Shown: positions 28,735 to 41,884, counted from the stretch's first letter. The stretch: DNA of 64,000 bases from Bactericera cockerelli (GCA_024516035.1 CM044967.1:20662260-20726259), one strand, 5' to 3'. The notes: generated by a model from the letters alone, not told the origin. Numbers and translations: made by a program.

Positions 28735-28775
28735 GGCGTTTTATCTATTAAGCTGATGAGGTCGATACGTAGTGG
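28731..28775 (-). mobile_element. SINE family C, 5' part, right of LINE insertion
   Basis: atccggcgttttatctatta then agctgatgaggtcga is the remainder of the tRNA-like head whose other half ends at 23624. Rejoining at atccgg restores the family C sequence. Confidence 0.8.
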
Positions 28776-28867
28776 AATTGATTTTTAGTAAAGCGGATAA
28801 GTCAAAAACAGAAGCCGCTCCCCAAATAAAGTTAGATAAACGATAATCCTCATCTAGCGTTAGTAAA

Positions 28868-28945
28868 GTTCCCAGCGAATGGAGGTTAAAACCCCAGTCC
28901 TGACTATCTCAAATCAGGACATTACAACCAAATAGAATCAATGGA
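28868..28945 (+). repeat. SINE core fragment
   Basis: ttcccagcgaatggaggtt, aaaaccccagtcctgac and tcaggacattacaacc belong to the shared SINE body. It lies ~100 bp downstream of the CR1-like LINE. Confidence 0.5.
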
Positions 28946-31302
28946 CATTAAAGGAGCCAAGATGTATGGATCTGGGCGTCCATATTATTATAATACTCTC
29001 ACCACCGTCACCCACCGTGGTGTAGGTATCTGTGCCTATCTTATTACGTACACGGAATTATTATTATTATTATTATTAATATAAATTTTATTCCCTTTGG
29101 GTTTTATGAGGTGACGATTCTAAAGGTAAAAAGCTATAACGTCCTCTTTTAGAGACATAAAACTTTAAAAATACCAAATTGAACAAGTAACTACATGAAA
29201 ATTAGGATACTGGCCTGGTGTTGACATTATGCGAGTAATATAATTATTCTTTTACATGTCTTGGTTAAATATGACATCAGGCATTGTCACTTTGACAGTT
29301 TCAACAAGTCATGGAGAGCGTAAGTCGTTATTGTTGTTCATATTGTTTTGTTGTGCTCAAACATGTAGATTTACTTTTTTAGATCACTGATTTAAAAAAT
29401 CGTGTTAAAATACATAACCTAAAGGCGTCATAAGCGCACACGGTAGTTGTCTTAAGATTGTTGGTCAGACTTAGAAGAAGTCGGAAAGAAGCAAGTCAAG
29501 CAAGAAGTCCCATTACGCCAAGAGTTTAATGTAGCACCATTTTACAACAAGTTTGACATCCAATTCGTAACATATTTAATATTAATAATATGAGACTAGG
29601 ATTCATTGCCATGTGGACTGATTCATATAGCCACAAGAATAAAAGCTTGACTCGTCTATATCATAGATTTTAAAAGATTTGATACCAATCTAAGACTAGT
29701 CTTTAAGATTTAGAGAGCAGTCTAAGACTAGTTTCGTCTTTGTTTGGACTCATTAGTTAGACATAGCTCTCATTGGGGAAACAAGGGTAAAGCTATTTAA
29801 ATCTTTTAAAGTCTATGATAAAGACAAGTCAATCTTTTAATCAAGCGGCTATAAATTAGTCTAGATGATTATGAATCCTAGTCTCAAATAATTAATGTTA
29901 AATTTGTTACCTACCATTTTTCATGCAATATTGGTAAATATATAGAATTAATGAGAATCAAAACGAAACGAAATAAGGAAAGTAAAACTCGCGAATCCAA
30001 GCCACGTTCTGTTATAAAAATTAACTGCAGGGAGAGATATGACAGTTTACCTTGGGAAAACACCTCACAATTTGATGTGTAGTCAGTAACAAAGAGTTTT
30101 GAAAGAATTGAAAATGGAATACCTTTTCTTTCAAGAAAACCAAAAGAGAAGAAATGATTCTGAATGAGTAGGACAGCGCTGCAGGAATTTCTTTAGTGTT
30201 TTCTCAAAAATATATTTTTGTAAGAGATCTACAAAACAGACACTTCGGTAAACGGTTAAAGCAACAAAAATCCCAAAAAGATAAGATAGCTTATACTACA
30301 TAATTATGAAAATTTCTCAAAATTATATTAATGTAAATATGATCTTCAATTCTGCACCCTTCAGGTAGGTACGAACAATCCTCAAAAATTTCAGAAATCT
30401 GCTGCAACTTTTATTTCTGAAAAACAACGCTTGAACATCAGTTTAGCTGGTATCCACCCTAACTGTTGGTACACTTTTAAGTATAATGTCAATACTTACC
30501 TAACTGTTTTTGGCAGGTATAATGGGATTTCCTTACTGGTATTATGGGATTTACTAATGTCTTGCGCTAACATTCCGAATAAAGCAACACTTACATGCAC
30601 GATAATCTTGGAGTAGCCATATTCAACAATCAATATTGCAGAATAAGGAAATCACTGATTCTCAACCAAACCTAAATCTAATCCCGCACTCATACAAACA
30701 ATTTATTGACCAACTACATAACAAGTATACTAACTACATTATTGCTCGAATTGATATTTCTTTGAGCAAGCAAAAGACTTTTTCAGAGCACAGAGCATAA
30801 CCAATTTTTCAATAAAATAATAAAAAAAAACCTTAGGGTTGGGAGAGGGAAAAAAATCCAATCAAGTTAAAATGTTCTTGTATCACCTACTTTTAGTTAA
30901 AAACTTGAAGAAGCTTGCAGGTAAGGATAGCGAAGCCTTTAAGCTAAGTTTTTATTTTTAAAACTTTTTAATTTCTCAATTCAATGTTTCGTTCGGATTG
31001 TTTGTTTTTTCCCCCATTCATTTCTCTTTCGGTTTTGGTACGCAGGAAGCTTGTTGCGTGGGACCACTGCAGCTTCAGCGTATGATAGGTGTTACAGTGG
31101 AACTTGGATAATTTAGACCCCAAGGGACAGAGAAAAAAGTATTATAAAGAGGTGTCTAATATAGCCAGTTTTCTACTACACATAAACAGGTGACCCAGGG
31201 ACCTGAGATTTTCTCAATTATAAAGAGTTTTCTATTATATTCCGATCTATTGCATCCATGTTCGATTGTATTTATGTTGTTGTTAATAACTTGGTGGACG
31301 GA
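28946..31302. other. Intergenic, no gene
   Basis: Only the long inverted-repeat MITE at 29588-29888 and (att)n at 29057-29080 are recognised. Open frames are short and show no conserved motif. Confidence 0.5.
29588..29888. mobile_element. Long inverted-repeat MITE (~300 bp)
   Basis: tgagactaggattcat at the left is inverted at atgaatcctagtctca at the right; further in, atcatagattttaaaagatt matches the inverse aatcttttaaagtctatgat. The arms cover over 100 bp each. No ORF. Confidence 0.7.
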
Positions 31303-31420
31303 CCTCAGTAGCTCGTTGGATACTGCGACAGACTCGTAACCTGGAAGTCGGGGGTTCGAGTCCCAACAATCAGAAATATTAAGAACTTTGTGACATCATT
31401 GTGATTAACACTCAAATATA
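31303..31420 (+). mobile_element. SINE family C copy
   Basis: gacctcagtagctcgttgga, cagactcgtaacctggaagt and gggggttcgagtccc form the tRNA-like head (loop ctcgtaa here). The tail is attgtgattaacactcaa. Confidence 0.65.
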
Positions 31421-31513
31421 AAAACTCATTAACATGTTACATGATAACCATCTTGGCTTACAATGCTTTGAAACTGTTCTTGAAAGTTGGTAGGTAGACA
31501 TTTATGTACATAA

Positions 31514-31767
31514 CTAGCGGGCTGTCGCCCGCTTTGCGGGCCGAGGCATGGCCGTGCGGAGAAATAGCGGTGAAAGCAAAAAATCCTTTTTCGCCAATGG
31601 CAGGTGTTGTAGTGAAAATTTCGAAAAAAATCCCGTCTTATTGCACATTCAGACTGTAAGACAAAGCTACCTAGCAAATTTGAGCTTCCTAGGACTTACC
31701 AGTTCGGAGAAACAGTGATGAATCAGTGAGTCAGTCAGTCAGTGAAACTCTCTTTTATGAGTATAGA
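31514..31767 (-). mobile_element. Short Helitron-type element
   Basis: On the minus strand it starts TCTATACTCATAAAAGAGAG and ends ...gcccgcaaagcgggc, then gacagcccgCTAG followed by T. A 5' TC, a 3' hairpin (gcccgc aaa gcgggc) ~9 nt before CTAG, and an A|T insertion site match Helitron rules. 254 bp, no Rep/helicase. Confidence 0.7.
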
Positions 31768-32515
31768 TAAACATTTCAAACTGTTTTTAAGGTTTTGAAT
31801 TTTACTATTGAACGTAAGATCACGTAACGTCGAACATATTGTATGTTTTTACATCTTCTGTATCTGATTGGTTGAAACAGTAACACGTTTTTCCAATAAT
31901 AAGCGGTGAGTTTTGGACTTTTTTAAAGGTTTATGTACATTTGCGTATAGATAAGTAACATGCCATTTTATTATGACTGTTTGTGTTGAATTCATAAAAA
32001 ATTTAACTTATATATTTTTTTAAATTATTTTCAAACGCATCATTATTATTCAACTACATGAAAATTTACAAAGGTAAAAAAATATTATAAATTTCAATTT
32101 TTATTAATTACCAACTATTTCCTTTACAAACTTACCCTGCTTTGTCTTCACTAACTCGGACAGTTTCTGTGGACTTGAATCTCCCCGCTTATTATCTACT
32201 CACAGGCTCAGAGAAGGTTCTGGAGAATACGAACCAATCTGCTAATGATTATTGCTTGAAAGTCTGTTTCAAAATACTCGGCTTTCTGAGCAACAATCAA
32301 AAACATTTCGGTGTCTAATTGTCCATGTATTAGTTGTATTACTTGGGAACAAATGAATGTATGAAAGAGTTCTGTGTTGTAGAAGAGATCAGTCACCTGA
32401 AAAATCAAGACGCACCTAAATAACTACATTATGGCTAGGAAGGTAAAGTAATCTATCTACCCTTTATTAGGTTATAGTGGTGTATGTCAACATCTATGGT
32501 CATACACACCACAAT

Positions 32516-32622
32516 GTAGAGTAATAATAATACTCTTTAGTGGAAGGTAACCACTAGACGAAGATAATGCTCAAAGCATTTTCTACCACCTAACCCTCAG
32601 GGTCTTATTATTGTGTGCTCAT
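32516..32622 (-). repeat. Dispersed repeat, copy 2
   Basis: agtggaaggtaaccactaga, aatgctcaaagcattttcta and ctcagggtcttattattgtg, inverse to 1632-1738. Confidence 0.6.
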
Positions 32623-33034
32623 GCTCACAAACTCAAATAAATGAGGAAAAATCCAATGGGTAGGATCCGAACCATAGATCACGGATCTACGCGCTAGATC
32701 ATTACTACCAATGTTTGGTAACTCTACCAAAGGTTAAGCTTAACTTCGGTTAAACAGAAATACCTACCGATATTTTTTTTTCTTTATAAGCAATTTTATA
32801 TCACAATAAAACGAACACAATAAGTTACAAAGTTACTTTATCCAGAACAAGACACAGGACAGCTGGTTAAGAGCTGATATCTTCCAGGTAAAATTTTCTG
32901 TCAATAATACCTTGTGGCTTGTGGGAAGAACAAGCTGCGACGTTTTCTTACATTAGCTACTATACATATCATTTACCTATTATTATTATTGCTCAGGGTA
33001 TCTCCTCACGGGGCATGAAGCACCCCCGAAAGCC

Positions 33035-33215
33035 GAAAGGGTTGGGTGGTAGATATTGCCACAGGCAATAATCCCGCTCTTTAGTTAGGACATAGTATTA
33101 TTTTCTTCTTTATTTATTTATCTTTGAAACTATTTATTTTTTCTTAATTTTATGCTGTAAAATAATATTGTACATTAATTTGTCCTCCTAATAAAGTTTT
33201 ATATAATAATAATAA
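33035..33215 (+). repeat. LINE 3'-end fragment 1
   Basis: aataatcccgctctttagtt and aggacata are followed by AT-rich sequence and gtcctcctaataaagtttta with a (taa)n tail. It matches the fragment at 38.26 kb, so it is a 3' end of one LINE family; the coding part is gone. Confidence 0.55.
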
Positions 33216-34649
33216 TAAAGGGTTTTACTTTTATTATTATTTTATTTAAACTTTTCTCACATGTACATTGTACAAACGTGAGATAACTGGAGCAACAGCT
33301 AGCACACTGGTACTAGCCGTTACACTTCATTCCTCTTATAATAAGGAACAATCTAAATTATTCTATACGCGCCCGTTTTATTTATAGGAAATTAAAGAAA
33401 TACCGTAACCAATTGCTTGAATTGCGTATCAAATTCAGGAAGGATAGACTGAACCCCTACTATCCTTCAACACTCGTTGGTACCTCTGAGTAAACTATTC
33501 CAGAAGATGGTTGACTCTTAACACCTTACATCCTTACAATCCTTGTTGGGTTCTTTAAAAAAAAAATTGTCTGCACTTATGAGCTGAGTAGATTTTCAAC
33601 CCCATTTTCGTAGTTATCGGGTTACCTAAATTGTTTTAGGACCAAGTAATAGTTGTTTTTTAGATCAATTTAGGTAAATAATATGACATTCATGTACATA
33701 TAGGTATTATTTAAACCTACAAGTTCTCAATTTTTACTGATGAAAATAGAGAGATTAGTTGAGGGCATGGATATTTAGAACTATTACATGCCTGCTGATG
33801 AGATCAAGCAGCTGTCCAGGTATATTCTGATAACCATGCACAATTGTACAATGTACATCTAGTTCAACTTCTCACTTTTCTGTTTGTACTGAATAGTTAT
33901 CCTGTGCATATCTCTTAAAGAAAAGCCCGCCACCGTTTAGAAGCTTTTAAGTGGATAATAGTTGAACGGTGACAGATAGCCAAAAAATGGAAAATATTTA
34001 CAATAAATCTAGCCGTATCCACAAACAAAATTTTGGTATCTAATACAAGAAAGCCAGAAGGCGGATTAAAAACTTTTCAGAGTTCACCTAACCTAGATCT
34101 TACACAATCGGGATTTTACCAATAATTTCTTAAAAAGGCCAGTCCGTGATCTGGTATTCTTACTCTACCACATCGCTATCTGAGCCTTTTAGTTTGTTTT
34201 TTTCCTAGTGTTTCAAGGGCCAATTTCGGGGTTTTGAAGATCTACCCAAATAAGCCACTATCAAAATTTCGGACTGCCAGATTGCGCCACTGAGCATTTT
34301 GAGGTTGCTCAATAGATGAAATTCAGCCTTAGAGCATTTGGAAGATACCAAATCGCGATGTGTGCGTTCTTTATTTGCTCAGTGAGTGATTTCAGCAATT
34401 TACCCAACATTGTAAGTTTTCTGAGTGATTGTATCCTAGGTTGATGAAGATAAAAAGTCACCGAACTAGTAGTCAGAGGGCTGGTCTGGTGATCTAATAG
34501 CTAGCGCAAGGATTCGTGAGTTTTGATACATCCCAATAAATGGATTTTTCCTATTATTTTTGAGAATTTGGCAACATTATTATGATACCTGCCTAAAAAA
34601 AACTGCTTGGACTCGGAATAGAAATCCGGACAGTGGGTTTAGTTATCAT

Positions 34650-34779
34650 ATAATTTATGTTAATCATGTCACAATTACTCAAACTCGCCTTATTAAATAT
34701 TTGTCATACTAGGAACTCGAATCACCGACCTCCAGATTACGAGTCTGCTACGTTATCCATCAAGCAATTGAGGTCAGTA
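34650..34779 (-). mobile_element. SINE family C copy, left arm of head-to-head pair
   Basis: tcacaattactcaaactcgc, cgaatcaccgacctccagat and caagcaattgaggtcagta, i.e. family C on the minus strand. It abuts a second copy of opposite orientation. Confidence 0.7.
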
Positions 34780-34930
34780 CTGACCTCAGTAGCTTGATTG
34801 ATAATACGGCGGACTACTTGTAATCGGAGGTCGGTGGTTCATGTGACATGTCCCAAGTTGAGTAAATATTTAGTAACACTTTGATTAGTTGTGATATCAC
34901 GATTGTGATTACCACAAATCTGATACCTTA
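34780..34930 (+). mobile_element. SINE family C copy, right arm of head-to-head pair
   Basis: tgacctcagtagcttgattg, gaggtcggtggttca and gttgtgatatcacgattgtg. The two copies meet at a palindrome, gaggtcagtactgacctc. Confidence 0.7.
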
Positions 34931-36244
34931 ACTTAATTTAAATTGAGGTCAGTCCTACTTTATCAGTATAAGTAAGGTCTATCTACTGTCGTTACCAATG
35001 TTACCAGTCCAGCACCTCACACCACTACACCGTGAGGCATGACTCTCGAGTACTGTAGGCTCCTTGAACCGAGTTTGCACAGTAGGAGATGTCTACTTCA
35101 TTGTTGGAAGCAACAATAGGCTCCATTGTGCTGGGATACTATTACTCCGCTGAGAACAACAGAGCAGAGAAAGATCCCAAATAAACTTCCAAGGAAATAA
35201 TAACTCGGGAGATACTCATAATATTTATCGGCAGTTCTTAAACTGGGAGATCGTGGCTCCCCTTTCTCTGTGGCGTCGAGTTACGGCCCCAAACTATGTA
35301 CGGCAATGCCTCATTGTGTAGAGTAAGGTTGCAAAATAAATACAGGGCCATGCCTCGGGTTCTCTCTCGAGTACATCCTCCCTTAGATGGGGTTGCAACT
35401 GAAATGCGACAAATCACGGTTTGATAATTTTATTCTTAATTTATTTGTGGAAAACTCACTTCTTGTTGTACGTTCGTTATTTGTACCAGGAGCGGATCTA
35501 CAATTTCTGTCACCCCGGGCAAAAGCCAGAAGTTTTAGCCAAATTTGGTATAAACTGGCTGTCATTCGACTGACACCGGATGCAGTCTCGCTGCTCACGC
35601 TAGATCTCTCCCTGATTTGTACAAAGGGAAATAAAGAAAGAATTTGTACGAAGAAAACTGTAGCCGCCACGAACAAAAAACCTTTAAGAAGTGATTTTGA
35701 TCAACGAAAGTTGATTATAAAAATCAAGGGCTCAATAAACAATTGTAAACCAGTGCTCTCGAAAGTCCAGTAACGATGACAAAGGTGTCTAACATTAACT
35801 TGTGGGAACATTTCATAAATTGTCCCGCCAATGGTCAGTTTATATTCCGCTACTGGTGGTCCCACAGCACCGTTGACTTGGAAATGAATGATGAATAATA
35901 ATTAATTGTCAATGAATGACTACAAGTGAGTGTAGACTGTAGAGTGCGTGAGAGGCCACGTAGTCAATTCCTTCTTAAACTTGTTTAGGAGGGTGTGAGA
36001 AAAATACTAAAATTCCTGACGTCTAGGAAACGGCGGAAAATGGGAGAAAACGGAGAGAGGCGGGGGAAGGAGGTGAAAAAGGTCCTATTTACAGTTTCCT
36101 TTAGATCTCGAGAATTATGTTACGATGTATCGTTCTCGAGATACAAGCGAAAACGAAAATGAGAATTTTTTCATCTCCTTTCACCCCACCCCTTATCTCC
36201 GTTTTCTAATCTCCTCTTTTTCATGTCTAACATTTGCTGGAAAA

Positions 36245-36360
36245 TCAGAAACCACACATTTAGGTAACTCACCCAGCCTGGGTTTGGCCAGGATTAGCAA
36301 GCAGCAAGAGAGTATGATTTGGAATGGTCTCCCATCCAAGTCCTAACCTGACCTTAGTGC
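36245..36360 (-). mobile_element. 5S rRNA-headed SINE, 5'-truncated copy
   Basis: Minus-strand reading gives aggacttggatgggagacc (5S C box), then aaacccaggctgggtgag, the start of the shared SINE body. The 5' half of the 5S head and most of the body are lost. Confidence 0.7.
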
Positions 36361-36982
36361 TTGAAATAAGTTGTAAACAATATAACTTTCTTAAGTGAAG
36401 TAATTAATAAATAACAACATAAAATATAATACATAGTATGACTTTTATGCAGTTATGCCTCAAGACGACCGGGAAAACTGTTTCACATGCTTCTCATATT
36501 TTATCCATCGTCGATTTTTCTAAAAGACAAACAAACAGTTCATCAGATTTTCATGAGATGAACATCAATACAACACAGTACACCCGATATACGAGAATTA
36601 AAAATGTCAACATTATAATTATTACTATTACATGAGGTTCCCCTATTTCCTAAAAATTCCAGTTTTCAAAACTAGGTACATAATAATTTTAAAAAGAAAA
36701 CAAATATAACTCTCAAACCCATTCATTTTTTCGGCTTTATAAAAAAAATGCTTTCACAGAAAATCAAACATGATGAAGATACTGAGAGGTACAAGTTTTT
36801 GAGGGGTGTATTTTCTCTTCTACTAGAACGAGTCTGTTATATTTAGTGCGAGAACAATCACCATTATCAATTATAACCAACTGGAAATTACACATTTTCA
36901 GGAATTGAACTCAGATTTCAGGATTCTTCTTTCTTCATAATACTTTGATGAACATTAAGGGTGAAATCAATAGATATTGTCC

Positions 36983-37195
36983 ATGTCCCGGTAGCTCAGT
37001 GGTAAAGGCGACACTCTGAAAATCCAGAGGTTCCACAGGTCGCGGGTTCGAAACCCAGTCGGGACATGACAAGTCACCCTCCCATTTGGGATTTTTACCA
37101 CATAATAATTCGTATTGGGCTTACTGCTGGAATAATGGGACTTATATTAGTCCTAAACGGGCAGTATAAATAAGGCGATATTATTATATTATGAT
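36983..37195 (+). mobile_element. SINE family E copy with well-kept tRNA-like head
   Basis: gtcccggtagctcagtggta and gcgggttcgaaacccagtcg look like a tRNA gene with pairing ends gtcccgg/tcgggac. The anticodon arm is off-register and the same body (ggatttttaccacataataa, gctggaataatggga, cgggcagtataaataaggcg) follows as in the other two copies, so it is a SINE. Confidence 0.7.
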
Positions 37196-39218
37196 ATTTT
37201 GTAATACGTCTGTGGACTCAACTTTGGAATTTTGAGTCATGTTTTAAATGGGGAAATGTAAGTTCTGACTTGAACTTGTAAATCCAATTTTGTTCGGCCT
37301 AAACTTACAGAGCATTTAACAAAATCATCTGAGCTCGGTGTTTCAATTGATTCAGTTATTTCAGTTACATTACAGCCTTTGCAAGTTCCTAACTTTGTCA
37401 GTTCAAGTGAGAAGGCGGGAACATAGGCGGGAACAGTTAATTGCTAAATTCAATTTTTACATGACATAGTAAAGTTTATATTTCTGGCAATACGAGTACC
37501 AACCAAGGAAATGCTTACGTACCAAAATTGCAATTTAGTTTGTACGATTTTTTAAATCTTTTTTTCTGTGGTTTAAGCTCCATTTATTTTTCCTTGCGAA
37601 TGAGCTATCGTTATGTTTTATACTTTGTTATCAAATTTTGTAAAATTGAATTAAGTTTTTTTTTAACTTACTTACTCACTCACTCATTCAGGTAACTAGG
37701 TAACCAATCATTATAAATATTGCTACCTAACACGTTGATATCCGGCCAAAATTTCCTATAGTTTCTCCATGTTCCTGTCACCATTTCCTTTATAGGATGA
37801 CAGCTCAATGTCATCCTAAGAAGCATAGAACTCGAAGCACAGACACTCCACCCTAACAAGGGTGACACGGATATGGAAGTGTTTATTCTTTTAGCAGTGA
37901 TCGGCTAAAATATTTTAGCAGTGGTACCTATTCATGAACAGAAAAAAAATCGTTTTGAAAATACCAAGCACAATTAAAAAAAAAAAAAAAATATTGCTCG
38001 TCAATACCAATCTTTTTTCTACTTGAGACAGAATATTTTTTCAGTTCAACTTTTGAATAAACATCTACGGTCTACTGGGGTTACGTTGACTCATTGCCTC
38101 TACCAAGTGGAGTAGTGAACCTATATTTTCAATATAGAGCATGACTATCACCATTGTTGCAGTTGACTGCGTTCACAAAGCTTTTCTCTTCCGGAATAAT
38201 CTTTCACATGAAATTTAGGTATCTTCTCATCGAATTGAAGGCTGTCCTACGGTCAGTTAGGACAGCCGTAGAGATAACCCCGCCCTTTAGTTAGGACATA
38301 TATTATGTATATATATTTTTTTTTTATATTACATTGTATTTTAATTTGTAATTATTTGTATTGTATATAATATGTCCTGTTAATAAAGTGTAAATAAATA
38401 CATTGGTTCTCTCTGTTACACTATGGCTTATTCTCATTGAAAGTAAAAACCAAACTCCCGTCTGGTCTCTATTGGTCCGCTCCATAGTCCACTAGATATT
38501 TAGGATGAAATAATCCAGCACAACAACGAAACAATTTGTTTCACCGAGACGGAACAATCATAGATATTTCTTCTCGTCTGCGTTCTTTTGTCCCTCGGTC
38601 TTTCATGCAGCCAGGTCTACATAGTTCAGAAAAAAGTAATTACCTATCCGATGTTATTGATCGTAGAATCAAATCTTTTGTTGTACATTACGAATAATTT
38701 TGACATACCTCTTCGGTTCTCTAGTCTCATCATTAAGTAGGCCTCTTCAGTCTGACACTGCAAGAGGATATTATCAAACATCCAATTGGGTGCAATACAC
38801 TCATTGATTTATATTGATATAATATGTGTATTATATCAGTTATTAATGATATAATCCTAAATTGTGGTTCGTTTTGGTTGCAAACCTTACCCAGTAATAA
38901 GTTTGGCTGTAACAAGGCCCAAAATCAAGAACCCAAATGAAGTGATGAAAACTGATAATATTTGCCAAATGGAAGGTCAAATCCTTATATCTGATATCTG
39001 ATAATAAAGAATCTAAAGTTGGAACGAAGTACTATCACTTGGTAATTATATTAATTAAATGTATATTCGCACTCTATACAGGGTATCCTTCTTATTGTGC
39101 AACAAACCAGCGAACGAGAATTGAAATTCCGTGAACTTGAAGTTTAAAAACCTTGATTTTTTCCACTATTGAACATGTTTCACAATATTGTTGGAGCTGT
39201 AGTGTGGGTAGTCTAATG
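37196..39218. other. Intergenic, no gene
   Basis: Apart from LINE 3'-end fragment 2, only AT-rich sequence with homopolymer runs (e.g. poly(A) at 37975-37992). Confidence 0.5.
38255..38400 (+). repeat. LINE 3'-end fragment 2
   Basis: aaccccgccctttagttagg and acatatatt..., then atatgtcctgttaataaagt and aaataaata. Same layout as fragment 1. Confidence 0.55.
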
Positions 39219-39411
39219 CACAATATGGATGCTATGGCGCTCCACTAAACCTAGTTATAATTCACAATAGTGGTGCTATGGCACCTCCACTAAAAAGCTA
39301 AATGCACAGTACTGGTGATATTTCAACTATAATGCACAATAGTGGTGCTATGGCACCTCCACTAAAAAAGGTAAAATGCACAACAGTGGTGCTATGGCGC
39401 CTCCACTAAAG
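39219..39411. repeat. ~37-bp minisatellite, four to five units
   Basis: atgcacaatagtggtgctat + ggcacctccactaaa recurs near 39219, 39261, 39330 and 39372 with small changes and one degenerate spacer unit. Confidence 0.8.
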
Positions 39412-41521
39412 CAAGTGGATTAATTTGTCTTGGCAATACTTACCAAAGTAATAGAGACAAATGAGGGAGAAGAGGATACTCTCATGTGAAAAATTGTTCG
39501 GAAATTAGGGCGAAATTATAAGAGCCCTCAATCTATTCGTTCAGAAATTTCGCTGCCTGAAATCATTAGAAGTGAGTGCATGAAGTACCAACTAGCTTAC
39601 GTGAGTTTGCTCCTTAATTTTACGATATAACTGAGCAAATATCGCCCAAGATCAAAATTCTCCGAAGAATTAACAAATGTATTCTTTTTCTTTTTATCAA
39701 ACCGATTTTTAATTACAACTCAAGACAAAATGGAACGAGTGTAAAAACTAACAAACTTTAGCCGTATTTTTCTTTCTAACCAAAGTTAACCAAACGGGAA
39801 TAAAATGAACCAAACTGGAAGCAAGTCATTTTTCTTTTGGAAGAGGAAAAATTTCCTCTTCCAAAGTTAACCAAAATGGAAGTAGAAATTCTTGCTTCCA
39901 GTTCTTTTATAGGTTGTCCATTGTTTATCTTTTAAGTACCGAAACGCATTTTTCTTTTACGAATGTGGTGAAGTTGACCTTGGAATAAATGGAAATATTT
40001 GGAAATATCGAACCTGAAAAAATTTTAATCCAAAAGAAAAAATAGGCCTCATGTTTCGTTTCGTGTTTTTTGTCCAAGCGCTTCAGGCCTAATTATTTAC
40101 AATGCGGCTGGATTAACTTATAAAACAGGATTAACCTCAAGTCGGGCTATAGTGCGCTGTGATTGGCAGAAACTCCAAATCGAGGGAGGGTCTGGCTTAT
40201 CTTTAATTTATTCCTGTTTTATAATGCGGCCCCATATGCAAGAGTTTGAATATTTTACCATGGGATCAGAACATTCATTAGCACCCTTGCCTTGTTCCTA
40301 CTGTGCTACCTGCACGACTCCTCGCCGGTTTAATTCCCCCGGCGTGACGTCACACTACAGTGCCTCTCCGGTCATTAACCATGACCAATGCAGCATTACT
40401 GATCCGATTCACACCGCCATCGCCAGCTCAAGTAGGCTCAGATTTCAGGTTCATGCAATATCCTGAGTGGACATTTCTCTACCGCCGATCTGTTCTGATA
40501 TAAATGTACGTACAATGTACATAAATCACGTACATACATAAATCATATATACATAGTACATAAATCTCGAGCCCATAACATCCCCATCTGGGGCAAGGGT
40601 CTCTTCTAGAGCTGTCCAGTGTCCATTGATCTCTAGTCTGAGTAAATGTACGCACATGTAAAAAAACTTCTCTTATTTTTTTTCTTCATGAAAGTTCAAG
40701 AACTACTGCTCACCCGTGGAGAGAGCCAAATAGCGCGAAACAGCTCTGCAGGTACGTTCTGATACGTACATAACTACATTAGTACTTTATACAGGTACAT
40801 AACTCAGTTTTTCTGATGCTTATCAAATTAGACTACAACCCACACCAGCTATTATCTGAAGGGTTGCTATAAAATTATTACTTATGTACGATTTGTTGAC
40901 GAAACTTTGATCATAATTAACATAACATACTGAAATACAAAACTACATAATTATGTACTCTTAATTTTATTTCACTTTGCATGGTGAGGTTTATGGTTTC
41001 TATCTTTCCTACTTGCTCACATTTCATAGCTATTAGGTGACCCCTATTAAGGGCACCAATAATTTGTATTATTGGCTTTTGGTCTGACAAAGCGGTACCG
41101 AATCTATTTGTATGCACAATTATTGTATGTAATTATTATACAATTTTACATACAAAAAACCTTTTTTATTCGCTAAATACAATATTAAAGTTGATCATTC
41201 TTTTGAAATCTTTATATTTTATTTTTGAAAACTTGTAAATTTTGATAGAGATTTAAATAGAGAAATTGGTTGATGGCCTATAAAGTAAGTCTTGCCTGCT
41301 GAAGAGAATAATTAACTTGAAAAAGCTGTCGAGGGGTTCTGCTTATGCATGACCTACTAGACCTTCTTAAGTATCTTTTTGTACAGATTACTATAGTACA
41401 AATTCTCGAGATGTGTGTGTATCTATGTAATAGAACAACCATACGATAAATAATAACTGTGTACTATTGTACTAAATAAATTACACAACCACCAACTAAT
41501 GTTACATAATCCTTTTATTCT
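39412..41521. other. Intergenic, no gene
   Basis: A partial inverted pair, aatgcggctggattaac and cttataaaacagga (40101-40125) against tttattcctgttttataatg (40206-40226), suggests a small MITE. The GC-richer stretch 40250-40470 has an open frame without known motifs. Confidence 0.4.
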
Positions 41522-41738
41522 AGCTGGGGGACGTTAAACAAGGAGAAGACCAGTGTCTCGCTAGAGGACTATATAAATAGAGAACTGACCAGACAACCCT
41601 AACAAGCCAGGCTAGCTCGTAGTTTCCTAAGTGTTTCATGGCTTATAAAGAAATATGTGGTTCAGAACGAGCCAATATTTTAACTTAAGTTGGGTGGAGA
41701 CCATCACTCTTCCTAGCTCCAGCCAAGCTGGTTACAAC
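41522..41738 (+). mobile_element. SINE family B copy
   Basis: agctgggggacgttaaac, gaccagtgtctcgctagagg, caagccaggctagctcgtag and gaaatatgtggttcagaacg; the tail is ggttacaacaacc. Confidence 0.7.
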
Positions 41739-41884
41739 AACCTAGTCCTATAGAGACGTCTGGCTGAGAGGCGTTAAACAGAAAACAGCAGTCAGATTTA
41801 TAAGAAAGCAAATTGGTCTTAAAATATGGTCGAAAGAAACCAAAAATTCTTCAGATGCCCGACGGTTGGTCTGCTCACATCAAA

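Larger units (their letters stand above)
33216..36244. other. Intergenic, no gene
   Basis: Contains the head-to-head SINE C pair (34650-34930). The open frames at 35383-35773 overlap on both strands and show no known domain. Confidence 0.5.

Noticed and set aside
31514..31767. 3' end of an RTE-type LINE
   Set aside because: The tcagtcagtcag...atgagtataga end first suggested it, but TC start, hairpin and CTAG end on the minus strand fit a Helitron-type element better.
35383..35773. Protein-coding genes on either strand (97 and 128 codons)
   Set aside because: Overlapping frames on both strands, no conserved motif, no splice context; chance frames in a less AT-rich patch.
36983..37060. tRNA gene
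   Set aside because: The ends pair well, but the anticodon arm is off-register and the same 3' body follows two other copies (20.7 and 21.9 kb); it is a SINE head.
40152..40466. 104-codon ORF
   Set aside because: No known domain or signal; starts within a likely small inverted-repeat element. Left as unassigned.
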